Counted from the stretch's first letter, positions 8,050-17,743 are shown. The stretch is 64,000 nucleotides of DNA from an uncultured Flavobacteriales bacterium (GCA_943788145.1 CALSPD010000005.1:1-64000); one strand, 5' to 3'. Program-made: numbers and translations. The notes: generated from the letters alone by a model not told the origin.

Positions 8050-9207
8050 TTATCGGTAGCCGATAACATCGAGTGGACTGCGAAGGTGTTGCAACGATTG
8101 ATTCGAAACATGGGTGTATATGGCCGTAGTTTCAAGTGAACTATGACCTAACAGCTCTTGAATTATCCTTGTGTCTGTTCCATTGTCCATCATATGTGTT
8201 GCGAAGCTGTGTCTAAGGACATGCGCGGTTATTCTGCGCACACCTGATTCTCGGCAGGCCTTATCTAGAATAGAGGAAATTGAAGTGGCCGAATATTGAC
8301 TTCGGTTGGTACCCTCAAAAACCCAATAGTTTGGTTTATACGCTTCAAAATATTTAATCAGTACCGTTTTGAGCCGAATGCTCAATAGAGTACTTCTATC
8401 TTTTTTTCCTTTTCCTCCTCTTATGATAACCTGATTTCTGTCAAAGTATAGATCCTTAATTCGTAAATTAATCAACTCGCCCCTTCGCATTCCCGTGCTA
8501 TAAAGCATAGCTATAATACACTGATGCTTTAGATTTTTTAATGCAACAAGTAGCCTTACTACCTCCTCCTCGCTTATTATTTTAGGAAGTTTCTTTTCAG
8601 ATCGTGGCCGTTCAATTTCAAATACCATTCGATTTCGGCCCAATACCTTTTCATAATAAAACTTTATGGCATTAATGATTTGATTTTGAGTGCTTGTTGC
8701 AATCTTCTTGGTTTCTATGAGGTGGAGAAGATAGCTCTGAATGAAAGAAGGTTCAATGTTATCGTAGTCCTTTAAGCCATTTTTGTGGAGATACTCTAAA
8801 AACGCCCCAAACAGTGATGTATACGTTTTTATTGTGCTTTCGCTGTATCGCTTGGTGATTAAAAGATCTGTAAAAGATGCCGGAATCTGTTGTGTCCAAT
8901 TTCGATTTTCATCGTTGACGGATGGCTTCGAACTTCCTTTAATTAAATGTTCAGACTTCCTGACCATTGATGGCTTTATGCTAAAGGCGGAATAGTCAAT
9001 ATAGGCTAAGTCCTTAAAGGCATCAAAGATTTTTTTGACATCAAAATCCTTCATTGGAACCCACCAACCCTTGTGGCTGAGTGTAAAATGGGCATTGATT
9101 TTTTGGCACTGTGCCTTTAATTCTAGGTCATCTTTGTCAAATCGAATTAAAATCACTTGCTCATTTCTATGTTCAAGCGGAGTAATTGTGATCTTCTTCT
9201 TAGGCAT
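8050..9207 (-). CDS. Tyrosine recombinase, integron-integrase-like
   Basis: Site-specific recombinase of the tyrosine family. Catalytic residues are in place: Arg241 (TGMRRGEL), Lys266 (GGKGKKDR), His329 and Arg332 (HVLRHSFATH), His355 (LLGHSS) and nucleophile Tyr364 (AIYTHV). A core-binding helical domain spans about 105-200. Residues 1-75 form an extra N-terminal domain (with SHKGWWVP) that is common in Bacteroidota recombinases. The C-terminus RSPLDVI is shared with integron integrases, but the insertion that marks canonical IntI proteins before the HxLRH box is missing. Its 3' end faces the R-M module and the attI-like core. The BNR gene ends 47 nt upstream of its start. Family is certain; role as cassette integrase is inferred. 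Confidence 0.9.
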   Translation of the reverse strand: MPKKKITITPLEHRNEQVILIRFDKDDLELKAQCQKINAHFTLSHKGWWVPMKDFDVKKIFDAFKDLAYIDYSAFSIKPSMVRKSEHLIKGSSKPSVNDENRNWTQQIPASFTDLLITKRYSESTIKTYTSLFGAFLEYLHKNGLKDYDNIEPSFIQSYLLHLIETKKIATSTQNQIINAIKFYYEKVLGRNRMVFEIERPRSEKKLPKIISEEEVVRLLVALKNLKHQCIIAMLYSTGMRRGELINLRIKDLYFDRNQVIIRGGKGKKDRSTLLSIRLKTVLIKYFEAYKPNYWVFEGTNRSQYSATSISSILDKACRESGVRRITAHVLRHSFATHMMDNGTDTRIIQELLGHSSLETTAIYTHVSNQSLQHLRSPLDVIGYR

Positions 9208-9254
9208 ACCCCAAACTTAAAAGAATTTAAATCGCGAAATCCAGCAGTATCAAG

Positions 9255-12200
9255 CTACCTCGGAAAATAAGGCGCGCCAGCATCGGTCAGTTTCTTTGCC
9301 AACGCTGCCGATTGATCTTCGGCCGTTTTCAACGCTCCGCGCAAGGCTTCATATTCCTTCATTGCTGCCGCCAAACTTTCCTTTTCAAACGCACTCGGTG
9401 CCTCGGTGTGGTTATAGATGTTGCCAACAATGGTTTCCACCCGATCCAACACGCCTGGATAGCTCTCCATGTCGCGGCTGCTTCGCGTGCGATCGCCATG
9501 CATAGCCGTTTCTATGCTCGCCAGCTGCTTGTTGAGGGCGTCAATTTCCTCTAGCCAACTTGGGTCGGCCTTTGGCGTTTGCATGACTGCGTTGCGCATG
9601 TATTTGCTTCGTTCTTTCAGTTCGCGAATCGTTCCATTGCTGGCATGCATGATGCGCCTTGCGTTGTTTACTTCATCAATAAAGGCCATCAACTCCGTCT
9701 TGTTTGTTTTGGAAATTTGGGCATCGTGCAACATCTTCACTTGAAACGCTTTTGGCTCAGTCAGCTTGGTTAGTTCACCGTTTTGCATTTTGTAGATGGC
9801 CACAGAATACGTTCCCGGCAGCACCAGCGCACCCCAGTCGGGCGAAGAATAGCGTCCGGTTTCCTTCTCTTTCAAACTCACGGGTGTTGTGGTTTCCATC
9901 CGGAAATCCCACACGCTTTGGTTCAGGCCTTTTTTGGCTTTTTTCTCTTCATAACGACTCACCACATTGCCAGCTGCATCCGTGATTTCAAACATCAAAT
10001 ACGGGCTTTCTTCTTGGTCTTCAGCGCGCAGCGCGTCTATCGCTGGATAAACGACATCGCTACCGTTTTTGCGTGCCTTCTTTTCAGCCGCCCTACGCTC
10101 ATCGGCTATGGTCTTTAAATTGTCGCCCAAAAAATAGGTGAACACGGCTCCAATTGGCGGATTGTCTGTCGTGAAAAACGCCTCTCCTTGTGAAGATTTT
10201 CCGCTTGTTCCCATCGGGTTCGATTCGTTGAAGATCAACGCATCCTTTATGGGTAAAATCACCGCTTCTTTTCCAGTCGTGTCGGCCAAATTGCGCAGGG
10301 GTGCATAGTTGTCGAGGATATAAAAACCTCTACCAAACGAAGCAAGAACGAGGTCGTTCTCTCGCGTCTGAATTTCCATGTCGCGAATGGCTATCGTGGG
10401 CAATCCACCTTTTATTTGCAGCCATTTCTTGCCGCCATCGCGGGTAAAGAATACTCCGTATTCGGTTCCGACAAAAATTAGTTTTGGATCAACAGGATCT
10501 TGCCGTAAGGTATAAACAGCCCCTTTTTCTGGAAGATCGGTAGTAATGGAAGCCCAGGAAGTGCCTTTGTTTGTGCTCTTTAAAATGTAGGGTTTGAAAT
10601 CGCCCTGCTTGTGGTTGTTAAACACTGCGTAAACCGTATTCGCATCTTTCACATCGGCTCGGATGTCCATCACATAGGTGTTGGCAGGCACACCAGGAAA
10701 GGCGTTGAGCTTTTTCCACGATTGACCATCGTTTTCGCTCACATGAATCAGTCCATCATCCGTTCCGGCATAGAGCAAACCGGCTTGCACAGGCGATTCG
10801 TTCAGCGAAACAATGTTGCCATAAATAGAAGTACTCTGGTTAAAAGCAACGGCATCCGGTCCCCAAGTCGTTCCCATCACCTTCAATTTCGTCCGATCGA
10901 TCTGTTGACTCAAGTCTTCTGAAATCACTTGCCAAGTATTGCCTCTGTCGTCACTCTTAAACACTTTGTTTGCTGCGAAATAAAGGCGTTTGTTGTCGTG
11001 TGGGCTTATGATGAGCGGTGCGTCCCAATTCCAGCGATAGGCCGCTTCGCCTTGCCGTTCTATGGGTTTGATATTCACCTTTTCACCCGTTTTTTTATTG
11101 AAGCGCACCAACCAACCGTATTGAGCTTGGCTATAAACGATGTTCGGATCTGTCGGATCCACTTGCGGTTCAAAACCATCACCACCGCGGGTGATGTACC
11201 AATCAAAATTTCCAATGCCGTGTGAGTTGGTTGTGCGCGAAGGACCGCCAATGGTGTTGTTGTCCTGCGTGCCGCCATACACATTGTAAAACGGTTCGTC
11301 ATAGTCTATGGCCACGCGATAAAACTGCGTTAGGTTAAGGTTTTGGTGAAATTTCCAATTCTCGGCAGCGTCCCAAGTTTCGTAGAGTCCACCATCACAA
11401 CCCACCAACCAATGGTTTGTATTTGCCGGATTGATCCACATGGCGTGGTTGTCCACATGCTTGCTTTTTTCGCCAGTCGCTTTGAAGGTTTTACCGCCAT
11501 CTTCGGTGTGGTGCAGCCACGTGTCCATTGAGAATACTTTGTCCGCGTCCAATGGATCTGGAATCAATTCTACGTAGTAATTGCCGCTGGTGAAATAGTC
11601 CGACTGTCGGTTCCAGCTTTCGCCCATGTTGTCCGATCGGTAAAAACCACCGTGTTCATTGTCATAACCTTCTACCATGGCATAAATCACATCGGGATTG
11701 GCCGGAGCCACGGCCAAAGCAATTCGACCTAAATCGCAATCGCTTGGAAAGCCTTTCATGATCTTATTCCACGTTTTTCCGCCATCTGTGGTCTTATAAA
11801 CAGCCGATTCAGGGCCGCCACTTAGATAAGTCCATGTGTGTCGTCTGCGCTGATGGGCGGCTGCATACATCACATTTGAATTTCTAGGATCCATCCACAA
11901 ATCGGAAAAGCCCGTTTTGTCTGAAACGTGCAGTATGCGTTCCCAAGTCGCTCCGCCATCTGTGGTTTTATAAATGCCTCTGTCGCCACCATCGCCCCAA
12001 AGTGGGCCATAAGCTGCCACATAGACGACATCTGAATTTCCGGGCTGAACGATGATTTTTGCGATATGTTCTGAGTTTTTGAGGCCAACATTTTTGAAAG
12101 ACTTTCCATCGTCTGTGCTTTTGTAAATGCCATCGCCATAAGCCACGCTGCGTTGGTTGTTGTTTTCACCCGTGCCCACCCACACCGTGTGTGCATTGTT

Positions 12201-12506
12201 TGGATCTATCGTGATGCAGCCAATGGAGTAGGAGCCATAGCTATCGAAAATGGGCGAAAAGGTGTTTCCGTGGTTGCTTGTTTTCCATACACCACCCGAA
12301 GCTGCTGCCACATAAAATTCATCCGAATTGGTGGGATTAATGGCCAAATCGATGATGCGACCCGAAACCAAGGCCGGACCGATGGATCGGAATGACATAC
12401 CGCTTAATGCCGCTTGCTTTTTTTCGGCTTTGGCCGCGTCTGGCTTTTGGGCGAAACTGGGGGAAACGAAGGCACACAATAGGACGAAATTCAGAACTTT
12501 TTTCAT
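9255..12506 (-). CDS. Secreted BNR/sortilin-like beta-propeller protein
   Basis: About 1083 residues starting MKKVLNFVLLCAFVSPSFA, a clear signal peptide; an upstream in-frame extension to 12650 is unlikely because it lacks a signal-like start. The first ~750 residues carry many BNR/Asp-box repeats of the type KTTDGGKTWNKI and KSTDDGKSF, giving VPS10/sortilin-like or glycosyl-hydrolase-like propellers. The C-terminal ~300 residues contain a beta-sandwich-like part and a helical tail. Large proteins of this type are common in Bacteroidota and are usually annotated as glycosyl hydrolase, but no catalytic residues can be assigned here. No T9SS sorting domain is evident. GC content looks higher than that of its neighbours. 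Confidence 0.85.
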   Translation of the reverse strand: MKKVLNFVLLCAFVSPSFAQKPDAAKAEKKQAALSGMSFRSIGPALVSGRIIDLAINPTNSDEFYVAAASGGVWKTSNHGNTFSPIFDSYGSYSIGCITIDPNNAHTVWVGTGENNNQRSVAYGDGIYKSTDDGKSFKNVGLKNSEHIAKIIVQPGNSDVVYVAAYGPLWGDGGDRGIYKTTDGGATWERILHVSDKTGFSDLWMDPRNSNVMYAAAHQRRRHTWTYLSGGPESAVYKTTDGGKTWNKIMKGFPSDCDLGRIALAVAPANPDVIYAMVEGYDNEHGGFYRSDNMGESWNRQSDYFTSGNYYVELIPDPLDADKVFSMDTWLHHTEDGGKTFKATGEKSKHVDNHAMWINPANTNHWLVGCDGGLYETWDAAENWKFHQNLNLTQFYRVAIDYDEPFYNVYGGTQDNNTIGGPSRTTNSHGIGNFDWYITRGGDGFEPQVDPTDPNIVYSQAQYGWLVRFNKKTGEKVNIKPIERQGEAAYRWNWDAPLIISPHDNKRLYFAANKVFKSDDRGNTWQVISEDLSQQIDRTKLKVMGTTWGPDAVAFNQSTSIYGNIVSLNESPVQAGLLYAGTDDGLIHVSENDGQSWKKLNAFPGVPANTYVMDIRADVKDANTVYAVFNNHKQGDFKPYILKSTNKGTSWASITTDLPEKGAVYTLRQDPVDPKLIFVGTEYGVFFTRDGGKKWLQIKGGLPTIAIRDMEIQTRENDLVLASFGRGFYILDNYAPLRNLADTTGKEAVILPIKDALIFNESNPMGTSGKSSQGEAFFTTDNPPIGAVFTYFLGDNLKTIADERRAAEKKARKNGSDVVYPAIDALRAEDQEESPYLMFEITDAAGNVVSRYEEKKAKKGLNQSVWDFRMETTTPVSLKEKETGRYSSPDWGALVLPGTYSVAIYKMQNGELTKLTEPKAFQVKMLHDAQISKTNKTELMAFIDEVNNARRIMHASNGTIRELKERSKYMRNAVMQTPKADPSWLEEIDALNKQLASIETAMHGDRTRSSRDMESYPGVLDRVETIVGNIYNHTEAPSAFEKESLAAAMKEYEALRGALKTAEDQSAALAKKLTDAGAPYFPR

Positions 12507-12737
12507 AGGTTTTAAAATAGGAATGAGGCAAATATAACCGCACATCGGAAGGAATTGTTCGATTTTGGGCCGACCTGTTCCAATTGTTTCAAACCACCAC
12601 AAAAATTGGAGCATGTGAGCAATGATGGATAGAAATCTAGTTTGCGGCAAACTTTCCCGATTAACAGTTGTTGTACATTCTATTCAAGTAGCAGCGGCTA
12701 TTTTCGCTCCGATTAAAACAAAAAACAACGCAATATC

Positions 12738-13238
12738 ATGGCATCGATCACATTTAAAGGCAGTCCAATCACTACAGTGGGTGAGTTACCAAAAGTAGGA
12801 GAGCAGGCTCCAGACTTCACATTAACCAACGATAGTTTACAAGACATCAGCTTGAAAGATTTTGCTGGAAAGCGACTCGTTTTGAACATTTTCCCAAGCA
12901 TAGACACAGGTATTTGTGCGATGAGTGCGCGTCATTTTAATGGTGCGGCAGCGAGCCTTGAAAATACGGTGGTGATGAATGTTTCAAAAGATCTACCCTT
13001 TGCACAAAAGCGTTTCTGTGGTGCCGAAGGCCTAGAAAATGTAAAGAATGCTTCCGAGTTTAAAAACACGGGTTTTTCGTCCAATTACGCGGTGATTATG
13101 GAAGGTGGTCCTTTGGTTGGACTTTTTAGCCGTGCCATTGTTGTTGTTGATGAAAACGGAAAAGTGATTTACACGGAGCAAGTTCCCGAAATTGTTCAAG
13201 AACCAGACTACAACAAAGCATTGGCTTCGTTAGGCTAG
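12738..13238 (+). CDS. tpx: Thiol peroxidase (atypical 2-Cys peroxiredoxin)
   Basis: Reduces hydrogen and alkyl peroxides using thioredoxin, in the cytoplasm or periplasm. The 166-residue length and the N-terminal strand ITFKGSPITTVGELP are typical of Tpx. The peroxidatic Cys60 sits in PSIDTGICAMSARHFN (the family consensus is PSIDTxVCxxSxRxFN) and the resolving Cys94 in FAQKRFCGAEG. It is a single gene, with the divergent BNR gene upstream and a strong hairpin terminator directly downstream, so it is probably monocistronic. Confidence 0.95.
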   Translation: MASITFKGSPITTVGELPKVGEQAPDFTLTNDSLQDISLKDFAGKRLVLNIFPSIDTGICAMSARHFNGAAASLENTVVMNVSKDLPFAQKRFCGAEGLENVKNASEFKNTGFSSNYAVIMEGGPLVGLFSRAIVVVDENGKVIYTEQVPEIVQEPDYNKALASLG

Positions 13239-13261
13239 TCAATTAGAGCTTTTATAAATAG

Positions 13262-13297
13262 AAAAGTCCGATGATGTAAATCATCGGACTTTTTTTG
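13262..13297. terminator. Rho-independent terminator after tpx
   Basis: AAAAGTCCGATGAT and ATCATCGGACTTTT form a 14-bp perfect stem with a GTAA loop and a T-tract. It works for tpx and, by its A-tract, possibly in the other direction too. Confidence 0.9.
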
Positions 13298-13970
13298 TTT
13301 TATCAAGGAGGAAATACGCCTTTACAGTGCAGTTTGTCCGGTTATTTTTTGAATAATTCAAGGCCCAAGAAGAGTTCGTGAGAACCAGGCTTCGAGCTAA
13401 ACAATCGTCCCGTTCCGCATACATAATAGGTGCGTGATCCGTATGGAGATCCAACCCATTCTTGTCTGTAGCTGAAGGGGGTTGAGTAATGCTTTGTATG
13501 CTACATGAATCGAGGAAAGTTATTCCCAAAGTGTAATCGAGCAATTCAGAATCGCGGTTGGATGAGCTTGCCACGAATTGAGTAGAAGGACAATCGAGGA
13601 TGAGGAGTGCTGTAGTGTCAGCTACACTTAATTGAGCAGAAGAAAAACTGCTGTTTCCAGTGCTGTCAAAAGCAACAATGCTTGCGCTCTGCGTTCCTAT
13701 ATCATTGCCATTCAACGTGTCTATATCGATGAATATAGTGTGGAGCACACAATTGTCGTAAGATCCATTATCGATGTCAATTGCCGAAAGAATATACTGG
13801 CCATTTACATCGAGTTATGCCGTGAAATTTTGATCGATCGCAACAGGATCTATGACGTCAAACCAGCGAATAGTTACACCTGCTGATGTCGAACAGACGT
13901 TGAAATTTGAGGCCGTAACGCTCTATGAGGCAGGTGGAATAGCAATTAAGGCAGAGGAATCGGATGCGTT
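13281..13970 (-). pseudogene. Decayed HYR-domain surface adhesin fragment
   Basis: One minus-strand frame reads as a HYR/cell-surface repeat protein of the kind found in Bacteroidota adhesins: VTASNFNVCSTSAGVTIRWF, then LDVNGQYILSAIDIDNGS followed by YDNC, then TQSASIVAFDSTGNSS and CPSTQFVASSSN. It is interrupted by TAG at 13923-13925 and TAA at 13815-13817, both where a glutamine codon would fit. It has no signal peptide, no start and no sorting domain, and homology fades after about 13430. It lies downstream of the SprB operon on the same strand, so it may be what remains of a once larger surface-protein locus. 13971-14048 holds nothing I recognise. Confidence 0.7.
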
Positions 13971-14048
13971 ACTTCATAAATAGCAAAACACACCTACACC
14001 GCCAGCGTCACTGGCCGTGGTTGCCCATAGCGATGATTGACATAGCAT

Positions 14049-15083
14049 CTATTGAATGACTACCCTATGATTTATAGCGTTGCCTTTTATAAAGACTTTC
14101 AACAAATAGGTGCCGCTCGGAAGTTGCTGAACGTTTAAGCGGTTAGTGTTTAAGGTCGTTTCTACAATTCTGCCGGTCATATCAAATAAAAGAAGCTTTT
14201 CAGCCTGACTTTTGTCTTCAAACAATACATTGATTTCGTTCCGCGCTGGATTCGGAAATATGTTAAGTCCCAAGGCTGTCTTTTCTTCATCAATTCCCAA
14301 TGCAAGCATTAAATAGACAGTATCCGAAGCTTGACATCCAGCGGAATTGGTCACAGTTAACGCATAACTCCCAGATGATTGAATAACAATGCTCGAATCA
14401 GTCGATCCGGTTGACCAGAAGTAACTAGCAAAAGTGCCCGGAACGCCAATTTCAGCTGAACTCCAAAGGGTTATGGTGTCGGAAATGAAAGCAAGCGCTG
14501 GGTTGACATTATTAACCCCAATGTTAAAGGAATCGATAAATGTGCATCCCACCTGATCGGTTATGGTTACCACATATTGGCCTTCTGTGAGCGATTCAAG
14601 CGTGGATGCAGTGTCTCCAGTATTCCAAAGAAAACTGTTGTTTCCGGCTCCGCCTTGCATGGCAAGAATGATGTTTCCATTGCTATCGTTGGGACAATTT
14701 ACATTGGAAACTGAGGTGAAATCGGGTTTCAATTCTGGATAAACAAACACCGCAATTTCGTTGGAAAAAGCCGAATCACCGCAGTTTGGGGCCTTTACCA
14801 TTCTTCTGAAATAGGTCGTCTCAATCAAATTTTCGGCCTGATATGCGGTGTCAGCATTTAACCCAGGCGCAGCTGACCAATTGCTGCCTGAAACCGAATC
14901 TTGCCATAAGTAAATGTAATTACCGTCCGAACCATTTGCCGCGGCTTCATTCTTAAAAGCTGACGGTAAATGATCATAACAAATGGCTTCTAGAATTTGA
15001 GTAATGCCACTATAGGGCAACGAAATAATTGTCGCAATCAACAAGAGTTTAGAACCAGATATAATGGATGTTTTTTTCATCAT
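14049..15083 (-). CDS. T9SS type A sorting-domain protein, last member of a split SprB-repeat operon
   Basis: 344 residues with signal peptide (MMKKTSIISGSKLLLIATII...GITQ). It next has an Ig-like segment that starts EAICYDHLPSAF and includes LWQDSVSGSNWSAAPG, then one SprB repeat (SNVNCPNDSNGNI...WNTGDTASTLESL), a PKD/Ig-like part, and a C-terminal T9SS type A sorting domain (LNIFPNPARNEINVLF...GTYLLKVFIKG). It starts 2 nt after the stop of the preceding SprB gene. It is the only member of the three-gene cluster with a sorting signal, so it should be exported through T9SS and anchored or released at the surface. Its N-terminal Ig-like block matches the same block near the start of the preceding gene. 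Confidence 0.88.
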   Translation of the reverse strand: MMKKTSIISGSKLLLIATIISLPYSGITQILEAICYDHLPSAFKNEAAANGSDGNYIYLWQDSVSGSNWSAAPGLNADTAYQAENLIETTYFRRMVKAPNCGDSAFSNEIAVFVYPELKPDFTSVSNVNCPNDSNGNIILAMQGGAGNNSFLWNTGDTASTLESLTEGQYVVTITDQVGCTFIDSFNIGVNNVNPALAFISDTITLWSSAEIGVPGTFASYFWSTGSTDSSIVIQSSGSYALTVTNSAGCQASDTVYLMLALGIDEEKTALGLNIFPNPARNEINVLFEDKSQAEKLLLFDMTGRIVETTLNTNRLNVQQLPSGTYLLKVFIKGNAINHRVVIQ

Positions 15084-15085
15084 GA

Positions 15086-17743
15086 TTAGTTTCCTGTAGT
15101 AATTGATCCTCCAGATAAAGCAGCAGGCTGGCTTACGGTTCCTGAATCATTTTCGCTACAACCGTTGTCGTCTGTCAACGTGAGTGTGTAAGTTCCCGCT
15201 GTCAGGCTGTTGATGTTTTGCGTAGTCGAGCTGTTACTCCATAAATAGGAGTAGGGCAAGGTTCCGCCACCAGGTGTCGAATTGACTTCACCATCATTAC
15301 CTCCAATACAAGAAACGTGGACAACAGATAAAGAAACACTCAACACGCTTGGTTCAGCAACCGCTTGCGATGATGTTGCTGAGCAACCGTTTGCATCGGT
15401 AAGAGTGACCGTATATATTCCTGCGGTTAGGCTGCTAGCCGTTGCCGAGCTTGCACCATTGCTCCAAGCATAACTGTAGACTGCAGTTCCACCCGATCCA
15501 CTGGCTGTGAGGGCTCCGTCATTTCCTCCATTGCAGCTTACATCTTGATCTACACTTATGCTTACCGATAACGCGGATGGCTGAGTAATCACAGCATTCG
15601 AAGTAGATGTGCAACCATTGGCATCAGTAATGGTAACGGAGTAGTTTCCAGCCGTGAGACTAGCAATTGTAGCGGTCGAGGCCGCATTGCTCCAGATATA
15701 GGAATAATTGGTGGTGCCGCCTGTGGCGGTTGCCGTTAATGCACCATCTGAAAGACCATTGCAACTCACGTTGTTATCAATTGAAATACTTGCCGTTAAT
15801 GCCGCAGGTTCGGTTATCGTTCCCGAAGAAGTTGATGTGCAGCTATTGGCATCGGTTATTGTTATGGTATAGGTTCCAGCACTTAGACCTGAATTCGTAG
15901 CTGAAGTCGCGCCATTACTCCATAAATAGGTGTAACTCACTGTGCCGCCCGATCCTGTTGCTGTGAGCGCAGCATTGCTGCCGCCATTGCACCCTACGTT
16001 GTTACCTACTGAAACAGTTGACGTTAATGTTGTTGGTTCAGTTATCGCACTCGATGAAGTTGACGTGCAGCCATTGGCATCCGTAATAGTTACTATATAA
16101 TTTCCAGCGCTTAGACCTGAATTCGTTGCCGTTGTAACGCCATTGTTCCATAAATAGGAATAGCTGGTGGTGCCGCCCGTTGTTGATGCCGTCATGCTTC
16201 CATCGCTCGATGCGTTGCAACTAACATTGGCGCTTACCGTGATGGAAGTACTTAAAGCTGACGGCTCAGTCAGAGCCTGACTCGAGGAAGCTGTGCATCC
16301 ATTCGCATCGGTTATGGTCACCGTATAGTTTCCTGCTGTTAAACCTGAGACAGTAGCCCCACTATAACTGTTGCTCCATAAGTAACTATACGTTGCGGTG
16401 CCACCAGTACCGGCAGCCGTTATGGTTCCGTTATTGCCGCTACTGCATGAAATATTACTCGAGCTGGATATACTAACCGTTAATGCGGTAGGTTGGGTCA
16501 ATGCCTGAGTCGCTGTAGTCGTGCAGCCATTGGCGTCTGAAACAGTAATCGAATAATTACCTGCCGTTAAAGCTGTTATGGAAGATGTGCTGCTTCCGTT
16601 GCTCCAAGCATACGTATAGGCAGCGGTGCCTCCTGAGCTCGATGAAGTTACGGAACCATCATTACCCGCGTTGCAACTGATATTGGTTCCAGCTAATGAA
16701 ACAGATAGGCTGGTTGGTTGAGTAAGTGTTTGACTTATAGCATCGGTGCAGCCGTTCGCATCGGTTACTGTTACGCTGTATGTTCCCGCGGTGAGACTTG
16801 TAATCGTTGTTCCAGATCCGCCCGTATTCCATGCGTATCCATAGGTTGCTGTTCCTCCGGCTGCTGAAGCCACGACCGATCCGTCATTCCCACCATTACA
16901 ACTCAGATTTGAGCTGGATGAAATGATAGCCGTCAAGCCTGAAGGTTGGGTTACGGACTGAGATAAAGCAGATGTACAACCGTTAGCATCAGTTGTTGTG
17001 ACGGTATATGTTCCTGCGGTTAGACCGGTAAGGCTGCTGCTAGTCGATCCGTTGCTCCAATTATAGTTGTAGGAAGCAACACCTCCGGAGCTAGCCACTG
17101 AAATTGCTCCATCATTACCACCATTGCAGCTGACATTTGAAACCGTTGATACGGAAGTGGCAAGTATATTGGGTTGGCTCACCACAAAAGCGAGGCTCAG
17201 TGAAGCACAACTAAAGTCATCCGTTATGGTTACCGTATAGGTTCCTGCTGTTAGGCCAGAAAGGTTGGCTGTCGAAGCCCCATTTGACCAAGCATAATTA
17301 TAAGGCGCTAATCCACCAGAAGGTGATATTGTAATAGCCCCTGCACTTCCCCCATTGCAGGCAACGTCCGTAATGGATGTCGAGGCCGTATCCAATGCCG
17401 ATAGAACCATGACCTGTACAGGGTTGGAATAAGCGTCACCACAAAATGCCGATGAAACTTTTCTTCGATAGTAGGTAGTTTGTGATAGACTAGGTGCTTG
17501 ATAGGTAAGGCTGTTTGTTCCGGCAATTGCTGACCAAGATCCGCTGGATATGGAGTCTTGCCATTGATAAGTAAAACTGCTGTCACCTCCACTTGCAGGT
17601 GTGCTGCTAATGAAAGCATTAGGGGCAGTATTGTAGCAAACGGTATCTGCTGTTTGGGCTGAAATCTGAGTGGCTTCAGCAAAAGCAAAGACCATTATGA
17701 TCAGAATTTTTAGCCACATGGCTAAATTGAATCGTTTTTCCAT
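15086..17743 (-). CDS. SprB-repeat surface protein without sorting domain, middle member of split operon
   Basis: 885 residues. A signal peptide (LKILIIMVFAFAEATQISAQ) is followed by an Ig-like block (TVCYNTAPNAF ... QWQDSISSGSWSAI ... YYRRKVSSAFCGDAYSNPVQV), then about ten SprB repeats of roughly 70 residues, each with a core like NVSCNGGNDGAI and ending TDANGCTS...TQP. SprB repeats occur in the mobile gliding adhesin SprB of Flavobacterium. The protein stops right after the last repeat with LSGGSITTGN and lacks the expected sorting domain. Start and stop overlap the preceding gene as TAATG. The DNA repeats are similar enough that copy number could be wrong in assembly. Confidence 0.85.
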   Translation of the reverse strand: MEKRFNLAMWLKILIIMVFAFAEATQISAQTADTVCYNTAPNAFISSTPASGGDSSFTYQWQDSISSGSWSAIAGTNSLTYQAPSLSQTTYYRRKVSSAFCGDAYSNPVQVMVLSALDTASTSITDVACNGGSAGAITISPSGGLAPYNYAWSNGASTANLSGLTAGTYTVTITDDFSCASLSLAFVVSQPNILATSVSTVSNVSCNGGNDGAISVASSGGVASYNYNWSNGSTSSSLTGLTAGTYTVTTTDANGCTSALSQSVTQPSGLTAIISSSSNLSCNGGNDGSVVASAAGGTATYGYAWNTGGSGTTITSLTAGTYSVTVTDANGCTDAISQTLTQPTSLSVSLAGTNISCNAGNDGSVTSSSSGGTAAYTYAWSNGSSTSSITALTAGNYSITVSDANGCTTTATQALTQPTALTVSISSSSNISCSSGNNGTITAAGTGGTATYSYLWSNSYSGATVSGLTAGNYTVTITDANGCTASSSQALTEPSALSTSITVSANVSCNASSDGSMTASTTGGTTSYSYLWNNGVTTATNSGLSAGNYIVTITDANGCTSTSSSAITEPTTLTSTVSVGNNVGCNGGSNAALTATGSGGTVSYTYLWSNGATSATNSGLSAGTYTITITDANSCTSTSSGTITEPAALTASISIDNNVSCNGLSDGALTATATGGTTNYSYIWSNAASTATIASLTAGNYSVTITDANGCTSTSNAVITQPSALSVSISVDQDVSCNGGNDGALTASGSGGTAVYSYAWSNGASSATASSLTAGIYTVTLTDANGCSATSSQAVAEPSVLSVSLSVVHVSCIGGNDGEVNSTPGGGTLPYSYLWSNSSTTQNINSLTAGTYTLTLTDDNGCSENDSGTVSQPAALSGGSITTGN

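Noticed and set aside
9296-12537. Many plus-strand open frames across the BNR gene
   Set aside because: They are antisense shadows with no signal peptides, motifs or ribosome sites; the minus-strand protein explains the region.
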